64,000 nucleotides of DNA from Breoghania corrubedonensis (GCF_003053845.1 NZ_QAYG01000009.1:1-64000); one strand, 5' to 3'; positions 26,164 to 33,606 are shown, numbered from the stretch's first letter. Notes: generated from the sequence alone by a model not told the origin. A program made the numbers and translations.

Positions 26164-27201
26164 CTATTCGGCCGCCCGGCGCATCGCCACTCCGTTGGCT
26201 TCCAGAACATTGTCGAGAAACTGCTGCGCCGCCTTGGCCCAGGTATAGCCGAGCGCCACCTCGCGGCAGCGCGCCCGGTCGACCTCAAGCGCGTCGAGCG
26301 CCGCCTTGCGAAGATCGTGATTGAGCGTACCGGCCCCCGTCCCTTCCAGAATGTCCAGCGGCCCGGTGACCGGGAAGGCCGCAACAGGAACCCCGCTGGC
26401 CAGCGCCTCAAGCACCACGTTGCCGAACGTGTCGGTAAGGCTTGGAAAGACGAAGACGTCGCCGGCCGCGTAATGGGCGGCAAGATCTTCGCCGAATTTC
26501 GGGCCGGTGAAATGTACGTCCGGATAAGCGCGCCTCAGTGCGTCGAGCTGCGGCCCGCCGCCAACCACCACCTTCGATCCCGGCAGGTCGAGCGAGAGGA
26601 ACGCCTTGATGTTCTTTTCCACCGCTACCCGGCCCACATGCAGGAAGATCGGACGCGGCAAGTCCCGCAGGGCCTCGGGAACGTCCTCGTGCGGACGGAA
26701 GAGTTCGTGATCCACCCCGCGCGACCAGCGCGTCAGGTTCTCAAAGCCGCGCGCTCTCAGGTCCTCCTCCAGCGAGCGCGTGGCCACCATGCAGCCCGAC
26801 CCGGCATTGTGAAAGCCCCTGAGCCAGCGATAGGACCACGACTGCGGCACGGGAAGCCGCGCGGAGAGGTATTCGGGGAAACGGGTGTGATAGCTGGTCG
26901 TGTAGTGTCCGCCGTCCTTGAGGATGGCGCGGCGCGCGAGAAGCCCGAGCGGCCCCTCTGTCGCCAGATGAAAGAAATCGGCCCCGCTATCCTTGATACG
27001 GCGACGGATGCGCGCGGGCGTGGCCAGCGAGAGCCGGATTTCCGGATAGGTCGGACACGGCAAGGTGGTGAATTCGCCCGGCGTCACGAATTCGACCGCG
27101 ACCCCGATCCCGGCAAGTTCGCGCTCCGTGATCTCCAGCGTTCTCACCACGCCGTTGACCTGCGGCAGCCACGCATCGGTGACGATCAGGATCTTCGTCA
27201 T
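26164..27201 (-). CDS. agt: Glycosyltransferase family 4, probable diacylglycerol glycosyltransferase of lipid remodelling
   Basis: A 345-residue GT-B enzyme starting at ATG 27201 (MTKILIVTDAWLPQVNGVV), which overlaps the plcP stop by ATGA. The N-terminal acceptor domain has HLATEGPLGLLARR; the C-terminal nucleotide-sugar domain has VGRVAVEKNIKAF and the E-x7-E block FPSLTDTFGNVVLEALASG. Next to a PlcP-type phospholipase, this family makes glucosyl- or glucuronosyl-diacylglycerol (Agt of Agrobacterium and Mesorhizobium). It would use the diacylglycerol that PlcP releases from phospholipids under phosphate limitation. The sugar donor cannot be read from sequence. Confidence 0.8.
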   Translation of the reverse strand: MTKILIVTDAWLPQVNGVVRTLEITERELAGIGVAVEFVTPGEFTTLPCPTYPEIRLSLATPARIRRRIKDSGADFFHLATEGPLGLLARRAILKDGGHYTTSYHTRFPEYLSARLPVPQSWSYRWLRGFHNAGSGCMVATRSLEEDLRARGFENLTRWSRGVDHELFRPHEDVPEALRDLPRPIFLHVGRVAVEKNIKAFLSLDLPGSKVVVGGGPQLDALRRAYPDVHFTGPKFGEDLAAHYAAGDVFVFPSLTDTFGNVVLEALASGVPVAAFPVTGPLDILEGTGAGTLNHDLRKAALDALEVDRARCREVALGYTWAKAAQQFLDNVLEANGVAMRRAAE

Positions 27202-27998
27202 GCAACCGCCTGATGGTGGGCGATCTGCAGCGGCACGCCGGTGCGGCACATGTCCGCCCAGCGGATCAGTTCGAACGTCCCGTCATGGCGCTCGGCGATC
27301 GCCGTGCAGCTTTCCACCCAGTCACCGGTATTGATGTAGTGGATGCCGTTGGTTTCCTGGTCCGCCGCGTGGTGGATGTGGCCGCAGATGACCCCCGAGA
27401 CCCCGCGCCGGCGCGCTTCGTCGGCCAGCGTTTCCTCGAAACGGCCGATGAAGTTGACCGCGTTCTTGACCTTCAGCTTCGCCCAGGCCGACAGCGACCA
27501 GTAGGGAAAGCCCAGCTTGCGGCGAATACCGTTGACGACGGTATTGACGTTGAGCGCGGTGACATAGGCCCAGTCGCCGAAATAGGCGAGCCATCTGGCG
27601 TGCCGCACCACCACATCGAACTGGTCGCCGTGAATGACGAGGTATTTCTCCCCGCCGGCTGTTTCGTGCAGGCAGCTGTCCATGACCTCGACGCCGCCGA
27701 AATGGGTGCCGACATATTCTCGCAGGAATTCGTCGTGATTGCCGGGCACATAGACGACGCGGGCCCCTTTGCGCGCCTTGCGCAACAGTTTCTGGACGAC
27801 GTCGTTGTGTTCCTGCGGCCAGTGCCAGTTCTTGCGAAGGCGCCAGCCATCGACAATGTCACCGACCAGGTAAACCGTCTCGGCATCATGCAGGCGCAGG
27901 AAGTCGAGCAACATTCCTGCCTGACAACCGCGTGTTCCCAGATGGATGTCGGACAGAAACAAGGCCCGGTAATGTCGCGGTTCCGTTGGGGCGTTCAT
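27198..27998 (-). CDS. plcP: PlcP-type phospholipase C / metallophosphatase
   Basis: A 266-residue calcineurin-like metallophosphatase. Metal-binding motifs appear in order: SDIHLG (about 16), GDIVDG (about 46), GNHDE (about 86), HGD and GHIHH (about 203). It is often misannotated as UDP-2,3-diacylglucosamine hydrolase (LpxH). Fusion-tight coupling to a family 4 glycosyltransferase is the hallmark of the PlcP lipid-renovation system described in Sinorhizobium and marine bacteria, where it removes phosphate headgroups from phospholipids. ATG 27998 has GGAG upstream. A weak PHO-box-like half-site (CTGTCAC-AATA) lies at about 28051-28061, but the second half is poor. Confidence 0.8.
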   Translation of the reverse strand: MNAPTEPRHYRALFLSDIHLGTRGCQAGMLLDFLRLHDAETVYLVGDIVDGWRLRKNWHWPQEHNDVVQKLLRKARKGARVVYVPGNHDEFLREYVGTHFGGVEVMDSCLHETAGGEKYLVIHGDQFDVVVRHARWLAYFGDWAYVTALNVNTVVNGIRRKLGFPYWSLSAWAKLKVKNAVNFIGRFEETLADEARRRGVSGVICGHIHHAADQETNGIHYINTGDWVESCTAIAERHDGTFELIRWADMCRTGVPLQIAHHQAVA

Positions 27999-28219
27999 GT
28001 TCCGCTCTCCATTGCGAAAGTAACGCCCTTATTCTTGATTCACGTCTCACTATTGTGACAGCCGGCCATTCCCTGACTTTTAGGTCTTGCCGTCCGGCTC
28101 ATCGCATGCCCTGCTTGCGGGAGAGACAAAGGGGCGCCGCGCGGGTTCGCATTCGACGACGAACACGCCGCTGCGGTCCTTCGCATCTGAATTGACTGGC
28201 AATATCGGGAAAACGTGAC

Positions 28220-28999
28220 ATGGATCTGGGAATTTCCGGGCGTAAGGCGATCGTCTGCGCATCGAACAGGGGATTGGGGCGAGGCTGTGCCGAGGCGCTG
28301 GCCGAGGCCGGCTGCGAAATCGTCATCAACGGCCTCGATCAAGACCGGCTGAGGGAAACGGCGAAGGCCATCTCGGGCGCGACCGGGGCCATGGTCATCC
28401 CCGTTACGGGCGATGTCTCCGACGCGGGCGTGCAGCGCGCGCTTCTCGCCGCCTGCCCCGAGCCGGACATCCTCGTCAACAACAACGGCGGCCCGCCGCG
28501 CAAGGACTTCCGCGAACTCGACCGCGCAGCCATGGCCGAGGGCGTCGTGCAGAACATGATCACGCCGATCGAACTGATCCAGGCGGTGATCGACGGCATG
28601 GCGGCCCGCGGCTTCGGGCGCATCGTCAATATCACGTCGATGTCGGTCCGCATGCCGATCGAGGGACTGGATCTGTCGAGCGGCGCACGCGCGGGGCTGA
28701 CCGCCTTCCTCGCAGGCGTCTGCCGTCAGGTTGCGGGAAGCGGCGTGACGATCAACAACCTGCTGCCCGGCAAGATGGATACCGACAGGCTGAGGGGCGG
28801 GTTCGAACGTGCCGTGAGCCAGAGCGGTCAGTCAATGGACACGGTGCGCGCCGCCCAGGCTGCGGAAGTCCCGGCCGGGCGCTTCGGAACTGCGGAGGAA
28901 TTCGGCCAGACCTGCGCCTTCCTGTGTTCCGTCCACGCGGGCTACATCACCGGCCAGAACATCCTGCTCGATGGTGGCCTCTATCCGGCGGCCTTCTAG
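28220..28999 (+). CDS. Short-chain dehydrogenase/reductase with non-canonical active site
   Basis: A 259-residue SDR. The cofactor motif is unusual (ASNRGLGRGCAEAL instead of TGxxxGIG) but NNNGG and the ITS serine are in place. At the expected Tyr and Lys positions (Ser+13 and Ser+17) the sequence reads SSGAR, so Tyr is replaced by Ser and Lys by Arg. The C terminus TGQNILLDGGLYPAAF is typical. Related proteins are annotated 3-oxoacyl-ACP reductase, but without YxxxK the chemistry must differ or be lost. It is monocistronic and divergent from plcP. Confidence 0.86.
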   Translation: MDLGISGRKAIVCASNRGLGRGCAEALAEAGCEIVINGLDQDRLRETAKAISGATGAMVIPVTGDVSDAGVQRALLAACPEPDILVNNNGGPPRKDFRELDRAAMAEGVVQNMITPIELIQAVIDGMAARGFGRIVNITSMSVRMPIEGLDLSSGARAGLTAFLAGVCRQVAGSGVTINNLLPGKMDTDRLRGGFERAVSQSGQSMDTVRAAQAAEVPAGRFGTAEEFGQTCAFLCSVHAGYITGQNILLDGGLYPAAF

Positions 29000-29136
29000 A
29001 GGTCATCGAAGCGCGGGGGCTCCTGGCTTGCCACTTCCTCGGTCGTCACCCTCGCGAAGGCGGAGTGGAAAACCGAGGACCTGGCGAGCGCGGAGTGCAA
29101 AGGCCCGTACTCCGCGAAGGATAAAACGTCTCCCTC

Positions 29137-29206
29137 GGTCAGGTCTTGCCGGTCCAGAACGTCTTGCCCGGTCAGAACGCCTTGCCCCGTCAGAACGCCT
29201 TGAACG
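29137..29206. repeat. 18-19-bp tandem repeat overlapping the AsnC-like gene stop codon
   Basis: About four units of GTCAGAACGCCTTGCCC (29189, 29170, a divergent copy at 29151 and a shortened one at 29137). The first overlaps the final codons (Lys-Ala-Phe-stop) of the AsnC-like gene, and the copies extend into its 3' flank. Divergence increases away from the gene. Confidence 0.8.
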
Positions 29207-29426
29207 TGAGAATTGTCTTGGTGTCCTGGATATGGGGAATCGAGTGAACCTTCTGGTTCACGAACTGGCCGATATCCGTGCCGTTCTCCACGTAGAACTT
29301 GACCAGCAGATCGTAGTCGCCGGCGGTGGAATAGATTTCCGAGGCGATCTCGGCATCGGCGAGTTCGTTCGCGACCTCGTAGGACTTGCCGAGCTCGCAC
29401 TTGATGAGAACGAAGAAGGGAATCAT
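29190..29426 (-). CDS. Stand-alone Lrp/AsnC effector-binding (RAM) domain protein
   Basis: A 78-residue protein from ATG 29426 (GGAG 6 bases upstream). It is the ligand-binding half of an Lrp/AsnC regulator with no helix-turn-helix: IPFFVLIKCELGKSYEVANE, then AGDYDLLVKFYVENGTDIGQ, ending SIPHIQDTKTILTFKAF. Stand-alone RAM domains occur widely in bacteria and archaea and oligomerise with amino acids bound, but few have known roles. It lies just upstream of, and divergent from, the thiamine riboswitch operon; no link is shown. Its stop codon lies in a tandem repeat that duplicates its 3' end. Confidence 0.88.
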   Translation of the reverse strand: MIPFFVLIKCELGKSYEVANELADAEIASEIYSTAGDYDLLVKFYVENGTDIGQFVNQKVHSIPHIQDTKTILTFKAF

Positions 29427-29566
29427 GGACGTCTCCGAATGAGCGGATAGCGAATTCGCCCCAATCAAACGGATTGCACTGCCTGGGGCAAGCTTGCCGT
29501 GCGAGGAGGGCGAACATCTATCGTCGCCCTTGTCATGGCCTGCTGTTCCTACTAGGTGTTAATTCA

Positions 29567-29652
29567 TCCAATGGGGGTGCCCGACAAGGGCTGAGAGGCT
29601 TTACGCCAACCCCTCGAACCTGAACCGGATCATGCCGGCGGAGGGAATTGGA
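29567..29652 (+). promoter_or_regulatory. TPP riboswitch (THI element)
   Basis: All landmark blocks are in order: GGGGGTGCC at 29573, GGGCTGAGA at about 29588, AACCTGAACCGGATCATGCC at about 29617 and GGCGGAGGGA at about 29637. P1 is TCCAAT (29567-29572) paired with ATTGGA (29647-29652). The conserved GGAGGG block doubles as the Shine-Dalgarno sequence of the ATG at 29653. Thiamine diphosphate binding should therefore block translation start directly, and through coupling the whole thiM-thiD-TRAP operon. Confidence 0.95.
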
Positions 29653-29802
29653 ATGAAAAGAACGATCAGCACAGCCCGTACAGGGCACCACTTCAAATCA
29701 TCACACGACCCGAAGTCCTGCCTGGTCCAGGCCATGCCGGCACGCGTGCCGGCCTTGGCAGCAATGGCGACAGGCACGAAGGCGATGGGGACGCGGGCAT
29801 GA
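29653..29802 (+). CDS. 49-residue leader ORF between the riboswitch and thiM
   Basis: A small open frame whose ATG directly follows the riboswitch P1 strand, with GGAGG 8 bases upstream inside the aptamer. It encodes 49 residues (MKRTISTARTGHHFKSSHDP onward) and its TGA overlaps the thiM ATG (ATGA). The peptide has no recognisable domain. The arrangement suggests translational relay: ribosomes initiating on the leader when TPP is absent terminate on thiM's start codon. thiM itself has no good ribosome site, which supports this. Alternatively it may be a decayed 5' end of an ancestral thiM or other gene. Coding by comparison with other genomes has not been tested. Confidence 0.6.
   Translation: MKRTISTARTGHHFKSSHDPKSCLVQAMPARVPALAAMATGTKAMGTRA
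29736..29753 (+). other. 18-bp perfect palindrome inside the thi leader ORF
   Basis: GCCGGCACGCGTGCCGGC is fully self-complementary and would form a very stable hairpin in the mRNA about 45 bases before the thiM start; GCCA/TGGC arms outside extend it. There is no U tract, so it is not an obvious terminator. It could pause ribosomes or polymerase, or mask the thiM start region. Confidence 0.55.
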
Positions 29803-30623
29803 GCTCTTCCGATTGCCTTCCCTCCGATCACCTGCCGCTGTCGGCACGGATTTCCTCCGTGTTGAAGCGCCTGCGGCTTGCCGGGCCGCGCATCCACTGC
29901 CTGACCGGCGCGCTCGCTCAGGAGCGCACGGCCGACCTTCTGATGGCGATCGGGGCCGTGCCCACCATGGGCGGCGCGCCGGAGGAAGTCCGTGATTTCG
30001 CGGCCAGCGCGGACGCGCTTCTCATCGATCTCGGCGCCATGGAAGCGATGACGGCGAAGACCGTCGGCCGGGCCATCGACGGCGCGGACGTCGCCGATAT
30101 CCCGTGGGTCCTTGCCCCCGTCGCGATCGATCGCGCCTCGGCGCGCCGCGAACTGGCGGCCCGGCTCCTGAAGCGGCGCCCACGCATCCTGCGCACCAAC
30201 GTCCCCGAACTTCTGACACTCGTGCCGCCGAGCGACTCGATTGCGGGATTCGCGAAGGCGCGGCACACGACGGTCATCCTGAGCGGGGTCATCGATACGG
30301 TCAGCGACGGCGCCCGGCAGTATGCCCTTTCAAACGGTCACGAGATGATGGGCCGCACCCCGGCCATGGGGCGCGCCGTGACGGCGATCGTCACCGCCGC
30401 CCTGGCGGTGGAGCCAAATGCGCTCGTTGCGGCCGCCGCCGGTGTTTCCATCGTCAATGTCGCCGGCGAAATCGCCGCGGAACGCGCCTCCGGGCTGGGC
30501 AGCTTCGTGAGCACGCTCATCGACGTGCTGCACGACCTCGATGTTGACGATCTCCGCCAGCGGCTCGACATCACGCGGGAAGATATCGATGCGGCGGAAC
30601 TCATCGCCGAGGACGTGAAATGA
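29799..30623 (+). CDS. thiM: Divergent hydroxyethylthiazole kinase (ThiM family)
   Basis: A 274-residue ThiM-family protein aligned by eye along its length: RIHCLTGALAQERTADLLMA, MGGAPEEVRDFA, VLAPVAIDRASARRELAARL, LRTNVPELLTL, TVILSGVIDTVSDG, and AGEIAAERASGLGSFVSTLI. The ATP/catalytic motif, normally VTGTGC with the catalytic Cys, reads MGRTPAMGRAVTAIV, so the Cys and anion-hole glycines are missing. ThiM normally phosphorylates 4-methyl-5-hydroxyethylthiazole for thiamine salvage. Position under a TPP riboswitch and before thiD supports a thiamine role, but this copy may have altered or lost kinase activity. Confidence 0.82.
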   Translation: MSSSDCLPSDHLPLSARISSVLKRLRLAGPRIHCLTGALAQERTADLLMAIGAVPTMGGAPEEVRDFAASADALLIDLGAMEAMTAKTVGRAIDGADVADIPWVLAPVAIDRASARRELAARLLKRRPRILRTNVPELLTLVPPSDSIAGFAKARHTTVILSGVIDTVSDGARQYALSNGHEMMGRTPAMGRAVTAIVTAALAVEPNALVAAAAGVSIVNVAGEIAAERASGLGSFVSTLIDVLHDLDVDDLRQRLDITREDIDAAELIAEDVK

Positions 30624-30645
30624 CAACAGGGAGCGAACGCAAGAC

Positions 30646-31455
30646 ATGACGGCAATCGCGGTAACGATAGCCGGATCGGATTCCGGCGGAGGGGCGGGAA
30701 CGCAGGCCGACCTCAAGACCTTTTCGGCCCTGGGCGTCTATGGCGCGAGTGTCATCGCGGCATTGACCGCTCAGAACACGCGCGGTGTTTCCGGCATCCA
30801 CGACGTGCCACCCGACTTCGTCACCGCGCAGATCGACGCCGTCTATTCCGATCTCGACGTGAATGCCACCAAGATCGGCATGCTGTCGCGCATCGACACC
30901 ATGGAGGCGGTGGCCGCGGGACTTGAGCGCTGGGCTGTGAAGAAGGTCGTGCTCGATCCCGTCATGGTGGCGGCGTCCGGCGATCCGCTGATCATCGACG
31001 ATGCTGTCGATTTCCTGGTGAAGCGGCTGTTTCCGATCGTCGACATGATCACCCCGAACCTGCACGAGGCCGCCCGTGTGCTCGACAGCCAGGTCGCGCA
31101 GAGCCGCGCGGACATGCGCGATCAGGCAAAGCGGCTGAAGGCGCTGGGGCCGGCGGCGGTGCTCCTGAAGGGCGGCCACGGCACCACCGGCGAGAGCGCC
31201 GACCTGCTGCTTGATGAGACCGGCGAACACTGGTTCGACGCGGTACGGATCGCAACCGACAACACCCACGGCACCGGTTGCACGCTCTCTTCGGCGATCG
31301 CCGCGGGCCTCGCGCGCGGGCTGTCGCTCACTGAGTCAGTCCGCCTCGGCAAGGATTATGTCACGGCCGCGATCGCGGCGGCCGACACCCTGCGCATCGG
31401 CCACGGACACGGGCCGGTGCATCATTTCCACGCATTCTGGAAGGAAACGACATGA
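30646..31455 (+). CDS. thiD: Hydroxymethylpyrimidine / phosphomethylpyrimidine kinase
   Basis: A 269-residue ribokinase-fold enzyme. The N terminus AIAVTIAGSDSGGGAGTQAD is the ThiD signature, and HGTGCTLSSAIAAGLARG near residue 210 holds the intact GTGC anion hole and catalytic Cys, unlike the ThiM next door. It phosphorylates HMP and HMP-P to HMP-PP for thiamine synthesis and salvage. The start lies 22 bases after thiM, and the stop overlaps the TRAP binding-protein start by ATGA, so it belongs to the TPP-riboswitch operon. Confidence 0.96.
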   Translation: MTAIAVTIAGSDSGGGAGTQADLKTFSALGVYGASVIAALTAQNTRGVSGIHDVPPDFVTAQIDAVYSDLDVNATKIGMLSRIDTMEAVAAGLERWAVKKVVLDPVMVAASGDPLIIDDAVDFLVKRLFPIVDMITPNLHEAARVLDSQVAQSRADMRDQAKRLKALGPAAVLLKGGHGTTGESADLLLDETGEHWFDAVRIATDNTHGTGCTLSSAIAAGLARGLSLTESVRLGKDYVTAAIAAADTLRIGHGHGPVHHFHAFWKETT

Positions 31456-32540
31456 GCGCGAAAGCGATCAGCCGCCGGCGGGCCCTGACACTCGGCGGGG
31501 CGGGAAGCGTTGCCGCGGCTGCGGGGCTTGCGACACCGGCCCTGGCGCAATCAGCGATCATCTGGAAGATGGTCACATCCTGGCCCAAAGACCTGCCCGG
31601 CCCGGGGGCATCCGCGCGTCGTATCGCGGAAGCGATCTCGAAACTGAGCGACGGCCGGCTCAAGGTGGAACTGTTTGCCGCCGGCGAACTGGTGCCTGCG
31701 CTGGAGGTTTTCGACGCGGTTGCCGGCGGCACTGCCCAGATCGGCCATTCTGCCTCGTTCTTCTGGCAGGGCAAGATGGCGGCAGCCCCCTTCTTCACCG
31801 CCGTCCCCTTCGGCTTCACCCCGCTTGAACACATGTGCTGGATCGAGCGCGGCGGCGGACAGCAGGTCTGGGACGCGCTTTATGAGCCCTTCGGCGTGTT
31901 GCCCCTCATGGGCGGCAACACAGGCTTCCAGATGGGGGGCTGGTACAAGCGCGAAATCAACGGTCTTGAGGATATCAAGGGCCTGAAGATCCGCATGCCG
32001 GGGCTCGGCGGCGAGGTGATGCGCCGGCTGGGCGCGACGCCGGTTTCCCTGCCGCCTTCGGAAATCCTCACCGGGCTCCAGTCCGGCGTCATCGACGCGG
32101 CGGAATTTCTCGGCCCCTCCTCCGATCTCGCCATGGGCTTTCATCAGGCGACGAAGCTCTATTACGGCCCCGGCTGGCACGAACCGAACGGCACCGGCGA
32201 GGCGCTGCTGAACGCCTCAGCCTTCAATGCGCTGCCGGAAGATCTCAAGGGCATCGTCATCCACGCCATCCGCGCGGAGAATGCGCTCGGTCTTGCGGAG
32301 GGTGAATGGATGAACGCCGTTCAGCTCGGCACGCTCACCGACAAGTTAGGCGTCAAGCTGATGCAGTTCCCCGACGACGTGCTGGAAGCCGCCCGCCGGA
32401 CATCCGACGAGGTGCTGGCCGGTTTCGCCGACAAGGGGGGCGCGGATGCGGAGGTCTACCGCAGCTTCGCGAAGGCGCGCGAAACGATGACACCGTGGAG
32501 CCGCGCCAACGAGGTGACGTTCCTCAACGCGCGGGTGTAG
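31452..32540 (+). CDS. TRAP transporter substrate-binding protein (DctP/TakP type) in the thiamine operon
   Basis: A 362-residue periplasmic binding protein with a Tat signal: SRRRALTLGG at residues 7-16, hydrophobic stretch, cleavage near LAQS. The mature part is of the 2-oxoacid-binding TakP branch of DctP (MVTSWPKDLPGPGASARRIA, then GGNTGFQMGGWYKREI, LKIRMPGLGGEVMRRLG). Its ATG overlaps the thiD stop, so it is translationally coupled into the TPP-riboswitch operon. No DctQ or DctM gene is adjacent. Uptake of a thiamine precursor or breakdown product is an attractive inference; binding of pyruvate-like acids is the family precedent. A 20-bp duplication spans its stop codon. Confidence 0.9.
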   Translation: MSAKAISRRRALTLGGAGSVAAAAGLATPALAQSAIIWKMVTSWPKDLPGPGASARRIAEAISKLSDGRLKVELFAAGELVPALEVFDAVAGGTAQIGHSASFFWQGKMAAAPFFTAVPFGFTPLEHMCWIERGGGQQVWDALYEPFGVLPLMGGNTGFQMGGWYKREINGLEDIKGLKIRMPGLGGEVMRRLGATPVSLPPSEILTGLQSGVIDAAEFLGPSSDLAMGFHQATKLYYGPGWHEPNGTGEALLNASAFNALPEDLKGIVIHAIRAENALGLAEGEWMNAVQLGTLTDKLGVKLMQFPDDVLEAARRTSDEVLAGFADKGGADAEVYRSFAKARETMTPWSRANEVTFLNARV

Positions 32541-32560
32541 ACCTCAACGCCCGGGTGGAG
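32522..32560. repeat. 20-bp tandem duplication spanning the TRAP binding-protein stop codon
   Basis: CCTCAACGCGCGGGTGTAGA (32522-32541) is followed at once by CCTCAACGCCCGGGTGGAG (32542-32560), with two substitutions. The first copy encodes Leu-Asn-Ala-Arg-Val-stop at the gene's end; in the second the TAG has become GAG. Confidence 0.85.
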
Positions 32561-32658
32561 CGGACAGCAGGAGCCCCGCCGATCTTGAAGCTCGCCCCCG
32601 GAGACTGACGCGCGAGCTCCATTCATCGGGACGCGGAGTTGCGGGCGCCCCTCGCGGT

Positions 32659-32707
32659 GACGTTATACGTATTGCGAGACTTGCTTTTATTTCAATACGA
32701 TAACGTC
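32659..32707. terminator. Imperfect inverted repeat between convergent genes
   Basis: GACGTTATACGTATTG at 32659 pairs with CAATACGATAACGTC at 32693 with one bulged base, around an 18-base AT-rich loop. It stands in the gap between the TRAP gene (+) and the FAH-family gene (-). A bidirectional terminator is likely, although an operator is possible. Confidence 0.45.
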
Positions 32708-32763
32708 CTCCCGAGGAGGCCCGACCAGCTATCTCGACGAATGTGACGCCCGTTCGATGGCGG

Positions 32764-33606
32764 CTATTCCGCCACCACTTTCTGGCGCTGCTCGCCGAGG
32801 CCTTCGATGCCGAGGCGCATCTCGTCGCCCGCTTTCAGGAAGACCTGCGGCTTCTTTCCCATGCCGACGCCCGGGGGCGTGCCGGTGACGACGACATCCC
32901 CCGGCTCCAGCACCATCATGGTCGAAAGAAACGACAGACACTGCGCGACCGAAAAGATCATGGTCGCCGTATTGCCTGTCTGCATGCGGGTTCCGTTGAG
33001 ATCCAGGAACATGTCGAGCGCCTGCGGATCGGCGATCTCGTCTGCCGTCACCAGCCACGGACCAAGCGGGCCGAAAGTCGGGGCGCTCTTGCCCTTGATC
33101 CACTGGCCCGTTCCCTCGATCTGCCATTTGCGCTCGGAGACATCGTTGGCGACGGCATAGCCGGAGACATGCGCGAGCGCATCGGCTTGCGATACCTGCC
33201 ACATGCGCTTGCCGATGACGACGGCAAGCTCCACCTCCCAGTCCGCCTTCTGCGATCCTTTCGGCAGCACGACGTCGTCATCGGGGCCCGACAGACAGCT
33301 CGGCGCCTTGGAGAAGATGATCGGCTCGGCCGGAATGGGCATGCCCGCCTCCGCAGCGTGATCGGCATAGTTGAGGCCGATCGCCAGGAAGTGTCCGACG
33401 CGCGCCAGCGGTGCGCCCAGCCGCGTGCCGGCGGCGACGGCGGGCAAGCTCTCGGGGTCGATGTCACGAAGCCGAGAGATCGCCTCCAGGCTCACGGTCT
33501 CGGCGGCGAAATCGGCCGCGTGTGCGGAAAGATCACGAACGGTGCCGTTGGGCTCGATGAGCCCCGGCTTCTCGGCGCCCGCGGGCCCGAAACGGACAAG
33601 CTTCAT
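32764..33606 (-). CDS. Fumarylacetoacetate hydrolase family protein
   Basis: A 280-residue FAH-fold protein. ATG 33606 (MKLVRFGPAGAEKPGLI) is set by GGGAG 7 bases upstream. The core has FLAIGLNYADHAAEAG, metal ligands E-x-E in DWEVELAVVIG and D in ANDVSERKWQ, GPLGPWLVTADE, and VVTGTPPGVGMG at the end. This subgroup includes 2-keto-4-pentenoate hydratases, ureidoglycolate lyases and oxaloacetate decarboxylases, so the precise substrate is uncertain. It stands alone and diverges from the FadL gene. Confidence 0.92.
   Translation of the reverse strand: MKLVRFGPAGAEKPGLIEPNGTVRDLSAHAADFAAETVSLEAISRLRDIDPESLPAVAAGTRLGAPLARVGHFLAIGLNYADHAAEAGMPIPAEPIIFSKAPSCLSGPDDDVVLPKGSQKADWEVELAVVIGKRMWQVSQADALAHVSGYAVANDVSERKWQIEGTGQWIKGKSAPTFGPLGPWLVTADEIADPQALDMFLDLNGTRMQTGNTATMIFSVAQCLSFLSTMMVLEPGDVVVTGTPPGVGMGKKPQVFLKAGDEMRLGIEGLGEQRQKVVAE

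Noticed and set aside
28044-28061. PHO box upstream of plcP
   Set aside because: Only the first half fits the consensus; the second half matches at about three of seven positions, and the sequence also reads as a TCAC-TATT-GTGA inverted repeat. Kept as a remark, not annotated.
29653-29802. Leader frame as the true N terminus of ThiM
   Set aside because: The leader ends in TGA one base out of frame with thiM, and thiM's own start already precedes the complete conserved domain.
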